This document shows positions 46,301 to 58,300 of a stretch of 64,000 nucleotides of DNA, in pieces (position 1 is the stretch's first letter; the number at the start of each line of letters is the position of its first letter). The stretch spans positions 992,001 to 1,056,000 of the forward strand of contig CM022377.1 of the NCBI GenBank assembly GCA_011800155.1, written 5' to 3'. Under the pieces are notes generated by a model. The model had not been told where the DNA came from and searched no databases. It saw only the letters and a program-made list of their open reading frames with translations. This stretch comes from Flammulina velutipes. Its lineage: Eukaryota > Basidiomycota > Agaricomycetes > Agaricales > Physalacriaceae. The translations under genes were made by a program, and so were the position numbers.

Positions 46301-49300
46301 TCATACCCTGGCAATAGCCCAGTATTTATCCTGGTGCCATAATTGTCCCCTGCCCCCAATCCCTCTGCCCCCATCCCCCATCCCCTCCCCCCATCAATCC
46401 CATCAGTTCCCATCAATCCCTAGGTCCGGATTTTCCTGTGGCCACATTTCCCCTGCCCCCCATCCCCCATCCCCTGCTCCCATCAAACCCTAGGTCCGGA
46501 TTTTCCTGGTGCCACAATTCCTATCCCCATCCCCCATCCCCCTGGGCAATCAATGACATCAGTACCCATCAATCCCTAGGTCCGGATTTATGTGTGGCCA
46601 CATTTCCCCATCCCCTGCTCCCCCTCCCCCTGTCCATCAATCCCTACATGCTCCCATCAATTCCTATCCATATTTGGGACCCATCCCGCCCCATCCCAGC
46701 CCGCCCCAGCCCGCCAGCCAGCCATTTCTACCAGCCAAAATATGGCCCTATAGCATCGGCCAGCAACTAGTTATTTGGCCCCGCCACTAAGGCCTCTTAA
46801 CTAGTTATCTGTATAGCATAGGGTGACAGGCCTTCCCAGCTTTCGTTTCTTTGAAACAGGCTTGGGGGCCGTCGACGTCGTTGGGCTTGGTGCCGCCTCA
46901 GGAGGTGTCGCTATTCTGGCCGGCGTACCCGTTGGGGGCGACCAGATCCGGGGTGATAACCGGGTTGGCGATCCATCCTGCGGTGTTCTTGTTGCCGCTG
47001 GAGGCGTTCCCGCGACAGGTGGGGACGGTGGGGGAGGGGTGGTTGTTGGAGGCGTAGGTTGTAACCAGGCCTGCGGTGATGGTGGCGGAATTGGTGCTGG
47101 GAACCACGTGGGTCCAAACAGCGATTCCGCCATCGGGGGCGGGGAATCCAGACGGAGAGGCAGCCTCGGTGGTGACTGCGGAATAGGAGGGGGCATCGCC
47201 CTCGCGAAATCGATCTCGACGGCGGTGAGACCGTCGTCGCGATCCAGATCTGCAGGAGGTTCACCTCCCGTAGATCCTTTCGTCTCCTTTTCCTTGGGTT
47301 CTGGAGAGGACGTGCTCATGAGCTGGTCCACCTCCTCGTCTTCGTCGTCTTCGACCTCCGTGGACGCATAGTCCAGGCCTAGGGTCGCTTGTTCGCTTTC
47401 CTCGTTACTTGGCCATGTTTCGACGCGTACTGGGCTTGGTTGACGCGTCGCCGACGCGTCAACCGACGTGGTCATGCCTGACTCCGTCGTTCCCAGTACG
47501 CGCGAAGGCGACGGCATCTCCGCAGGGCTCGCAGGAGTTTGAGGGGTTGGCGACCTGGGAGGCGGGGTTGATGCTCGTTCCTCAGGCTGAGGCGAACTTC
47601 CCTCTGAAATGGCCGGAAGGAACAACGGGGTCGTCGCGTCGAGCACCGTAGTTGGTTCTGTACGCGGGGACACAGGCGGGGACGAGACCGTGGCGGCAGG
47701 TTCAGGAGCAGGCGACGAGATGGCGGGAGGCGTTGGTGCAGGCGAGACCGTGGCGGCCGGTTCAGGAGCGGGCGAGACAGTCGTTGGAGGCAGCGGTACA
47801 GGAGTCGAGGGCGCAGACATGTTCAACTTGAACGTGGTGGTTGGAAAGAAAGAGGGTAACATTAAAGTCCCTCTTTCTCACACTACCGGGGTCCGGTCCG
47901 GTGTTTAATGGATCGCCCATCAAAACATCCGGGGCGAGTCAATATCTTCCCTTTTTGGTTTGCTATTGATGCCCTGTTCCTTCCTTGTTCGCTTCCGCCT
48001 GTTTCGGTCCCGTTGAGTCCCTGAGCTCGATTCACTCTTTCTTTTCGCTGGCCTTATACAGGCTTGCCCTTCCTTGTCTTTTAGCGCTGTTATGCCTGGC
48101 AACCAGTCTTCCATTTGATTGGTTTTGGACGCGTATAGTCACGTGACTGGTCACGTGCCTTCCACATGCTCGTGCCGATTTCCGATTTCCACCCGCTATG
48201 TTGGCGGGTGTTCTGCTTGCCCGCTATATAGGCGGCTGACAATGATTCTTAACAAAATTTAAAATTTTGGCCTATATAACGCCTCTATATCCCCTACCAA
48301 GGAAAATAGATGGTGTCCGCACCATCTGTTCCCTACGTAGTTTTATTTACCAAGTCGAGTACTCGCCCGACACTGTCGCGGATCCTATGTAGCCTCTTGA
48401 AAAATACATCTCCCAGTTGTTTTGGGTCCTTTCTTGAGTAGAAAGGGATCACTCTGAACTGGGCTATCTTATCTTTCAATATCGAACCATCCAGTTCACA
48501 CAGCACGTAGTTCCCAGCCGTTGTTCGAGAAATAACCGCGTATGGACCCATGAATCTTTCTTTGAACTTTGAATTTAATTCGTCTTCAATGCGCGTATTG
48601 CGCACCAGTACTAGTTCGCCTGTTTTGAACTTGTACTTTGGAATTCTATTTTTGTGTTCATCCATGAATCTTTCCGCCGCTCTTTTCTTGGCTTCAGTTA
48701 CACGCTGTTTCATTTTCTTTACGTCTTCTTTGTGCTTTATCAACTGAGTTGCTCGATACGCTATCAAGTCGGAGTGTGAAATCAACGTATCTGGAATATC
48801 TACAAGCCAGGTAGCTTCTTCGATATCCAGTGGCAACACTGGTTCACATCCTGTTACTGCGTAAAACGGTGAATGACCCAAAGTCCTTTTAACCGTTATC
48901 CTTTCGGCCCATAGTACTTCATGTAAGAAAGCGGGCCATTCTTCTGGATGGCCTTTGCACACTTTAAACAACGATTGTCTAATGTCCCAGTGCCCTCTTT
49001 CCACTTTTCCATTGGCCTGTTTGTTGTAGGGAGTGATTAAAATCCCTTTAACACCATACTTAGCCTCGATATGGACCATTGCCTTCTTGATAGCGGGTCC
49101 GTTATCGGTGACTATCTGCTTTATACAACCCCATCTACACAATATGTCTTCGAAAATCCAATCCCCTAAGGTCTCGGCATTCTCGTTGATTAACGCTCTG
49201 GCCTCTGGCCATCCAGTCAATCCACATCGTGCTACTGTGACTGCATTATATCCTGAGTACTTCTTTCGAGCTCCAGTGCCGCCAGAAGTCGGCATTCTGA

Positions 49301-52300
49301 AGGTGTCTACAAACGCCGTTTCATAGATCCCTGGTGTTGGAGTTATGGTTGGTTCTTTGTGTATTTTCATCTTCTGTCTCTTCTGACAGAGTACACACGT
49401 TTTCACGAACCAATTGATGTCTGTATCCATTCCTGGCCACCAGAATCTTTTCCCGACAAGTTTGCGGACGGAAAATTGACCTTTGTGCCCATGCTTGTCG
49501 TGTATGACTTGTACCACTGGCAGTCTTTTGCCTAGTAGGAGGACTCTCCGGTGTTTTCCTTCTGCATTCTTTTTGTATAACTTGTCACCAGCTATGAAGA
49601 ATTCCTTGTCACTGAAGTCCCTAAGGGTTTGAAGTTGTCGATCCGCTAAGATAGCGGGTGTATAATTCTCATCCTTCAAGTAGGGTTCTACGTGTGGTAG
49701 TAAGGTTTCCCATAACTGCTCCCTAGCTGATCGTTCTAGTTCAGGGAACTCGTCGATAGCTACCCATTTTTCCAAGTCCTCCACTGCCATAGCGGCTAGT
49801 TGGGTGACTCTGTATTCTTCCTCGACTTCTGTCGGGGTTTCTTCTACTAAGTCCTCCTGGTTCTCTTCTGGTTTACTAACTTCGAAGAGATATCCAGTCC
49901 TAGTGTCTATATTGTCTTTGAAGTCTTCGAAGGGTAAAGGTTTGTCTTCCTCCGCTAAGTTAGCGGGTTCCTCATATTCGAAGGTCGATAACTCCTCTTC
50001 GTACTCGTCCCCTGGTGGACTTGGAATGATCACATCGTTTGGCGATGCTACCCTTCTACTGAGTCCATCTGGGCCATGTACTTTCCCAGGTACGTGTACT
50101 AGGGTGAAGTGGAACATCAAGATTTCTTCTGCCCAGCGTTGTAGATTCCCATTGGTTAGAGAGTCTATGTTGGACAACATTCCTTTGATGTACTTTGCAT
50201 CGACTTCAATCTTCAATTTCCTACATCCAAGTAAATAATACTTGCAAGCCATTAACGCACGGTGCAGACCAAATAACTCCCGCTTTGATTGCGAGTACCT
50301 GGCTTCCCGCTCGTCCAAGGTTATGGATAAGAACTTAGCAAAGTAGCGTTTCTTAGGGTCTTCTGGATCCTCTTGGGACAGATAAAACCCAACCGCCATG
50401 TAAGAGGTATCGACCGACAAGATAACGGGTGTTGGCCAGTCATAATTCAGTGGTTTCAACATGGGGCTTGTTTCCAACGCTCTTTTGAGTGCATCCATTG
50501 ATGCTTGTTCTTCCTCTCCCCAGACGAATGGTACTCCATCCCTGGTGAGTCTAGTCATAGCCAATGCTTTCTTTGAATAATCCTTGACAAAAGTTCGAAA
50601 TACTCCCGCTGTCCCGAGAAATGAGCGGACATCTCTAAGACATTCGCACGGCAACCAGTCTGAGATGACTTTTACTCTATCTTCAGCTGGTTTTCGTCCT
50701 TCATAACAACAAGTGTGTCCAACTACTACTGTTTCATTGGCACAGATGATTGCTTTGTGTCCTGAGAAAGTTCCACCCGAATATTTCATTCTTTGTATAA
50801 TTCTATTCATATTCACCATATGTTCCCATACAAAACGGCGAATTCCTGGGTTTTCTGGAATGGTTTCGAAGTTCCCTTCCTTGTCCTGATACCTAGTGGC
50901 GGGTCCTCTTACAGGAACGTCGTCAATATAGGGCCGCGTATATGTCGGGATTTCATCTTTGAGAATATGAGTGACATCCTCATGGAATATTGGAACGGAG
51001 TTCGTCCAACCCATGGGTAATGTCTTCAATCGCAAAGCCCCATAGGGTGTTGAGAAGGTAGTCATGTCTCTAGATTTTTCTGACAAGTGGCGCTCATCAT
51101 ACCCTACATACAAGTCCAAAGTCCCTCCACAGGCTCTTCCTGCGAATGCCTCCGCTAACTCTTCGGTAGCGGGTGGTAGACCAGAATGCGCTATGGTGAC
51201 GGCATTTAGCGGCTCCAAACTATGTACTAGTCGAAGTTTCTTGCCGTCCTTCTTGACCACGCAAAACCATCTCGAGCGATATGAGGAGTTCGAAGGCTCA
51301 TATACACCTGAGTCTAGCTTATTTTTGATGATAGCGCAGACTTCATTAAAAATCCCTGGTGGGATTTTAATGTTCTTCAATACCCATGGTACATGTGGTA
51401 TTACTGGCATATCTACAGGTGGAAAGAAGTCCTCTCGAAACCTGCCTTTCTCTGTCTCTTCCCAGGCAAAGCCTTGGTTCTGTTTACACATCAAGTCGTC
51501 GATCAAGTTCCTTTCCTGAGGCCACAGAAAATCCCCGACATGGTCCCTTTGGACTTGTTCACGTCGTTCTTCTGTGTATCTTCCCGTCGGAGTGAAGCTT
51601 GGCGGGTTGGGATTTAACTCCAACATGCCTTCGAGTGGATCCCCGACAATATTGCAGATGATCCTGAACTCTTCGGGTAAGGTTCCCAGGTGAGGTTTGA
51701 CTTTCAACGCGACTGGTTTCTATTTCTTAGTGGCTAAGACCTGTCTGGGAATTGATTCCCGTTTTCTTGAGTCTAAATACGCTTGCTGTGAGAGAGTGAG
51801 TTCCTTCTGCGGGATACTAACTGTCAAGTTCTGAAGTATTTTCTCAAGTCCTCGAGGGACTGAGTCGAACAAGTTCACCGTTACTGGCTGATATTGTTCA
51901 ACCTCCTCTAAAGTCCAATCTGAGTCTAGTCGGACTTGTGGTAACAAGACCCGACTTCCTGGCGGGTGGTCCGAAGCGGACATACCCGATGCTGTTCCAT
52001 AACGGAACCCGTTCCGCAATGCTTTAGCGGCCTTGTTAACACCATCGGAGGACTGTGACAAGTACAAGCTAGTTAATGCTTGACTATCAAACGTCTGACG
52101 GGATTTTTCTGGCACAAAGGTGCGCTCGATCTGTATTTCACCATTCTCTGCTTGTCCAACTACTAGAGCCACCTCTCCTTGATCATCGATCAATTCCTCG
52201 AGTGCTCCGGAAAAACCGGTCCGGTGCCAGGTTGTTGTTGGTAGCGGGGCATTTGCCCCCGCTTGTATGTCGGGAGTGTAAGTCGTTTCCCATTACTAGG

Positions 52301-55300
52301 ATCAGTAATGGTAGCAACTACTCCTCCATCTCGCAGTACGGATGTATTGATACTAGATACTACATCGAAAGGTCTGCCCAGTAGTACTTCATACGCTGGA
52401 TCCCTAATGATGTGTACTTGAAGGAAATATACAATTCCTCCGAAATCGAACGCCAAGTTCCTTGCCAGTCCCACTGTCTTGGTCTGACCCTTGTCTGCAC
52501 TTTCCATAGTGATGGAAAAGGATGGATCGAAAGGAACCCCTAGCTCTAGCGCGGCCTTAAGTGACATAGACACTATTTGCGACCCGCTATCTAGGAGGCT
52601 CTCTTTCTTTCCTGCCCCGCCAATCGTTGGCCAGAGAGTTCTGAGATCAGCACTTTCGGACGCAACATTGGTGCGCGGCATCTGATACGGACCCGTGTAG
52701 CCAGTATGATTAAACAGTTGCTCGACTAAGTCGTGCACTACTACAGACCTAGCGGTAACTGGGTTGTATCTTGTAGATTTACTGAGTAATATCGTGGGTC
52801 TTCACTTTGGTGATACTCCGCTTCCATAGCGGGTCCGCTGCCTGAGTCTAATTCAGACATTTGTTGAATGTTAACTTTAACATTCTTTGCTTTGAGATTC
52901 TCTAGCAAATCCTTCTGCCAGGCTTCATTCGTGGCAAGAAGTTCCTCTGGAAGGAGTGTCTTCCAAAGGGATCTCCAACCAGGGTTTCTGAGTAGGAGGT
53001 CCTTGAGCTTTGAAATGCGCTGATAGCTTTTGTGCTTTTCCTGCTCCTTTGGAGTACTGTTCTCTTCCTTTGGGGGAGCATTCTCTGCTTCCTCTACAGA
53101 AACCGCCGGGATAGCGGCCTCTGTCCGTTTCTTAGCGGGACCCGCTTCGATAGCGGGCTCCGGTCCTTCCAACACTTCCTCCAATAGATCACTCAGTTCT
53201 GGCTCTTTCTCTTCAGGAGGTGCGACGAACTGAACTTTCTTAGGTCTGCTAGGCAACACTACTTCTACTCTAAGTCCCTTCGTGGGGCCGGGCTTTATCG
53301 GGTTTTCTTTGGGTATATTGGGTATATTGGGTATAACTGGTTCTCTTTCCTTAGCAGTATGGCTTCGAGTACTACGAATAGTATTCTGGCTCTCAGGAGG
53401 GGCAGTTCTCTTAAGTAGTAACTCCGAGGAACCCCCGTCCGTCCTCGAGCCTAATCGAAACCCTCCTGCAAGTAGGTGGGGTCGATCATCTGCTGTTGAA
53501 GGAAAACCGTCCGATCTATCTGTTCAGTCGGAGGAAAGAAGTCTTCCTGAAAAAGCCCTTCGTAGTTTTGTGCGCTAGCGGGTGGGTTGGGACCATGTTC
53601 TCTAATGTACTTAAGTACTTGTTCCATTGGAGACATGCCATTTTTGCGCTTGCTTAGCGAAATTCCATCGGCTGTAAAGTACCAATTGGAGTTTCCTGGT
53701 TTATATATCCAGCCTTCTTTCTCGAACTTATTCTTCTCAGGGCATTCTGTGAGGAAATGCCCATGTTCGTCGCAGAAATAACATTTCCCGCTAAGGGAGC
53801 GGGCACGTGACGGGTTAAAGTTCGCCGGGACAGGAAGTATTCCTTTTGGCATGGGCTGTATTGGAGGTCTAGGGGCTTGGTACGACGTGTTTTGTTGCAC
53901 ATAGTTCCCCATATGTTCAGTAGGGTAACTCTGCATTTGTATTTGTCGAGTTCCCATCCTATCCATCATAGCCATTAACCTGCGGGATTCTTCCTGTCGG
54001 ACTTTCTCTAACTCTTTCATCTCGTCCTGTCGAGCCTTCTCGATGGCCTTGAGTGTATCTGCCAACGAGTTGATGCTGGCAACTTGGTCATGCATATCTT
54101 CGATCTTGACCCGCGTTGTTGACGGGGAAATGAGTTCCCGTTCGTACGTGTTCCCTGTTCTCATCGGGGCACCACCGAACGTTTCTATTTCCTCTAAGTA
54201 CTTTTCTGCGACTTTAATGACTTCGCCTAGAGTCCACCGCTGTCCCAGCGGTCTATTTGGGGGGACAGGGATCGCTCGTAAATCATTGTAGATTGCCGCC
54301 CAAGCGGGTCCCACAAAGCACTGCTGGACTAGATCGAGAACCGATTTCTGAGTGACATCTCCAATATCGATTAAATATTGAAGTTTGTGCACGACTTCTC
54401 GGCGGAACTCCATCATTCTATCCTTTGAGCCTATGGGACGCGCCTTGTAGTGCGTCAAAAGTTCTTCGACCTCTCGCATGGTATATTCTTGATCTTGCTC
54501 ACCCTTATTGTATAGCTTAAGGATGGCCTTTTTGTATGCTAACCAGTCACCCGCCGAGTATTCGGGTAGGGCGACCCACTGTCTCCGTATGTCATAGTCT
54601 ACATAGACTCCTGCAATTTCGATCTGAACTTGAGGGTTGGTTACGGTTCACTGAGTAGATCCATTCCAGTCCCATGAAGTATTCTCTGATTCCCCCGTCT
54701 CTGAAGCGGGGGCATCTTTACTTCCAGGCGCCGGTAGTTTCTTGCCCGCAATTTCCGCTTGTGTTTGCGCACTAAGTTGGTTCACGAAATTGTTAACGGG
54801 AGCTAGGTTTGGCTGTCCAGCAGCTTGACCCGCGTTCCCTCCTGCGTTGTTGTTTTCCTGATCTGCCATTGGGAATAGAGGTTGTCCTAAAGGTACAGCC
54901 TGTCTAAATTTCTCAAATAGCGGGTGGACTTGATCGAGATCAAATTGGTCTGCAAACGGACTAAGTTCGTTTGGTGAAGGGGTGTGAGGTCTTCGGGGTA
55001 TTGGACTTGGTAAAAGTCTTGGAAGACGACTCGAAAGCGGGACTGTGGATAATATAAATCCGGGGGGATAGGCTGGCTCCGACACTAAGTCGGGTGGTAG
55101 CTTTTTAGGCTTTTTGTTTGGCGGACGCGGTCTGCGTTCGTCTGGATATCCGTTGAATAGATCGCCTGGTTTAGGACGATTTTCGCGTAGATTCCTTACA
55201 ACTGGAGCACCTGAGTTTTCACCCAAGTTCGCTCTACGGTTGTTTTGTTGTTCTAAAGCTGAGCTTTGACTAGTTGGCGTTTCCGACAACTTAGCGGTTG

Positions 55301-58300
55301 GCTTGGCTTTTGGGGCTATTTTGGATTGGGTGTAGAAATAACTTGTTAACTCTTGTTTTACGAAGAATCGACTAAGTCAAATTTATCACCCCTCGCGGTG
55401 GGCTCCAAAATATGATGAGCAGTGCAAAAGAACACCACCAAATCACACACACACACACACACTAACAAGTAGGCGTGGAAATGCAAGTCCGCTTCGATAG
55501 CGGGTCTGCTTTTAATTGTTTAGAGTTCGATGAACTGGTCTTTGGGGTTTCGGGAAGGTATGGGGGTTCGATTGCAACGGTTCAAAATGTATAACAAGTT
55601 CGAGGGGTAACAGGGATCTGATCTTTAGTTGAAAACTAGAGGCCAACAAGAGTCACAGGCCGATTGGGATGCGTGAGGCAGACTTAATAAAGCTCCAACC
55701 GGTCCGTCAATCTTCAACCACGCTAAGAGGTCTGCGTCCAGATACCCTGGTATCTATCTAATGCCCTAAGACTCAACGGACTCTGTCCGCGGCTTAAAAC
55801 GATAGCTTAGCTGCAGTCTAAACCACACTCAACGGGGACTGGGTTTTCCAATCAGATTCTTTCAAGTGGTTAGATGACTGTTCTGAGACAGCGCCGGGAA
55901 CGTCGATGGCACAGGCAATGGCTAGACTTCAATTACTCAAAGTAGCTCCAATGGCTCTAAGTTCCTTTTGCTTTCAGATTCAAAGTCACCTATGTGACAG
56001 AACTTCTATTCAATCCTATCGAGCTAACCGACGGTAAATACTGCTTTGTGGGCTGCGTCTACTGGGGGTCTAAGCTAGTTTACAGTATGCTAACGAGCGT
56101 ATTATATAGGTATTTCTAAAGAGCGTGACTAAAGCTGGTTTACTGTATTTTACCCGCCACAGGAGCGGCCGCCACGTTGGCGGGCCCCGTGAACCTCGTT
56201 GTGCCCTGGGCCATATGGCCTTCATCATTCTTAGCCAGGTATTTGTCCTGGATGCACCCAATGAGGAGTGGCGTACCGCGCGGGTACACAGCTCCTGAGT
56301 GATCCAAGGTCAGCTGGCATGCTTGTTCCATGTGTATCTCTCCATTCTTAGGCGATCCGCGCGGGCCTTCAATTAGCACCCACATGGTCCCTGTTGCCTT
56401 GTGTTTTTCCTCTCTCGATAGAGAGGCCTTATTTCCAATAATGCCCCGCCCAGGAATCGGGCCCGTCGTGTTGGCGGCTCAACTCCTAGGTGGGTCCTAC
56501 AGTGCTTCTGGTGCTTCCTATGCAGAGCCCGAATGCTATCCAACAGAGGGACTTGGGTTTCTGTGCTCGATCTGGGAGATCTGCCCGATCTGGATTATAT
56601 TGATGAGATCCAGGGAGTCAGAGCGTGACTCAGGAATAAGGTTTACTTCCCCTGAGATCATGACTCATGACGCAACATGCCTTTGATGGATTCGATGGTC
56701 GATCTCCGTCTTCTGCGTTTTGGTGGCTAAGTCCGTCCAAGTGTGGCGGGTGGTTCGTGAACTGTCCTGGGAAGAGTGGGATCCTTATTTCTAAGTTCCC
56801 GACACAATGGCGGGTGCAAGACTGAGTACTAGTTTTATTGATCGACCTAAGTCGAGTTACTTGTATTGTAGTTTTAGGTTCCTCCTGCTCCGAGAGCGGG
56901 GTCGATTGCCTGGCTGAACTAGTGCATGACTTCAAGGTTCCAAGGATGAGTCCCAGTAACAAGGACCTTCTCCGTACTGCTAGCCTGGTGTGGAGTGGTA
57001 TATTCCGTCCATAATGCCTTCTTCCTATGTCCATTCTGCCTGGTTTGCCTTGTACCAAATCGCAAAATATGGGGTCTTTGCCCATCCAAATATTACAAGG
57101 CGTATCAACGGTATTACAGCTCCCCGAGTAGAGGTCCATCGGGTGGGAGCTGATATCGTCAAACCTACATTCTATCTGAAGGATGCCACTGGTGGCGCAA
57201 GAGCATTGGTTATTCCCGGAACCTTTGTCAAGCTTCTGGGATATAGATGGCAGGATAACTCTTGCTGGATTGATACCCTCCTAGAGATGCTCTTCTGGAC
57301 ACTTGTACGCGACTGGACACCAATTCAATCCATCTACTCAACTTCGAGCCTCGCCGATGTTCCACTCTTTCCGATTTTGATACATATCAAACACAGATTG
57401 GAGTTAACTATGGAGAGCAAGGACTGGGACGAGACCCAGAAAGTGATTAGCGCGAGCCGCCAGACTATCCGCCAGTTTATCTCTGGTCACGAAGCTTGGG
57501 TCAGCCCTCATGGGTACCAGAGTATGAACAGTAACGAAGCATTCTGGCGATGGTTTTCATTTGCTGCTGCGTGGACACCAGAGACCTTTCTTCGCAGTGA
57601 ACCACATCCAACTCAAGCCTTTATTGACACAGTCTCCACATTTGGACTCCAGGTTCTCAAATATCGCGCCTGCACAGGAGCGGATCTCTCTCTTCTTAGC
57701 ACTCGTCTTATTGCACACTCGAGGATTGGCCTTGTTCAGTCTATCTCTACTCTGAGTCTGGAGCCACATGCGTTTGATATGTATCACGGAAATATCGAAA
57801 CATTCCTTCAGCAGCGTTATACTCAGACAAATGGACTTCCCCGTCATCAAAGACCGTGTTGGCGCCGTGCAAAGTGCCCAGCACTTGCCGATGACTATGA
57901 GCTATGTGTTCATCTCCCTCTAGTCCTTTGTATGGAGGCATATGTGGAACCATCAGGTGCTACTCTTGCATGGTTTGCTCCTGGCGAGCTCCATCCTGTG
58001 TCTGATGCAGCAGGTCGTGAAAATCATCTGATATATGACCTTGTCGCACGGATATTTATGAAGCCTGGAGGTCCTGGGGGTGGTGATGTTGGGCATTTCA
58101 TCGGTCGGTTTGTTGCGCTACGTTGATGAGCAGTGCAAAAGAACACCACCAAATCACACACACACACACACACTAACAAGTAGGCGTGGAAATGCAAGTC
58201 CGCTTCGATAGCGGGTCTGCTTTTAATTGTTTAGAGTTCGATGAACTGGTCTTTGGGGTTTCGGGAAGGTATGGGGGTTCGATCGCAACGGTTCAAAATG

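Larger units (their letters stand above)
37255..54930. repeat. dispersed GC hairpin motif (CCCGCT-N-AGCGGG) throughout the retrotransposon
   Basis: A short palindrome of the type (A)CCCGCTnnnnnAGCGGG(T) recurs many times, for example at 37255-37269, 37918-37953, 38976-39003, 40461-40498, 42211-42265, 42697-42718, 48190-48235, 49641-49660, 49955-49975, 51145-51175, 53128-53160 and 53787-53803. It occurs in LTRs, introns, spacers and in frame inside pol and gag. It is absent, as far as I can see, from the MULE and the host genes nearby. Confidence 0.65.
37177..57107 (-). mobile_element. Ty3/Gypsy-like LTR retrotransposon, 19.9 kb, full length
   Basis: LTRs 37177-38873 and 55413-57107 are near-identical, flanked by the 4-bp duplication ACGG (37173-37176 and 57108-57111). 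gag, pro and pol all read on the minus strand, so the 5' LTR is the right one. Just inside it, the primer-binding site starts TGGAGCCC; just inside the 3' LTR is a polypurine tract AAGGGGAGA. pol order is RT-RNaseH-integrase, which is Gypsy order. The 9.5 kb between pol and the 3' LTR holds three additional genes and a fold-back element. Insertion was into the MULE ORF, between the codons for PDG and ITAP; deleting it restores one continuous reading frame. The two LTRs differ by only about two substitutions and one CA unit. Confidence 0.92.

Noticed and set aside
44054..46790. Mirrored proline-rich frames in the fold-back element (for example 44054-44605 minus and 46590-46790 plus)
   Set aside because: They are the same sequence reflected by the palindrome, biased by G-runs, and lack start context or homology.
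56990..58126. 378-residue protein starting inside the LTR as a complete gene
   Set aside because: Its first 40 codons are LTR sequence and its TGA is created by the next LTR; it is the middle of the MULE protein.
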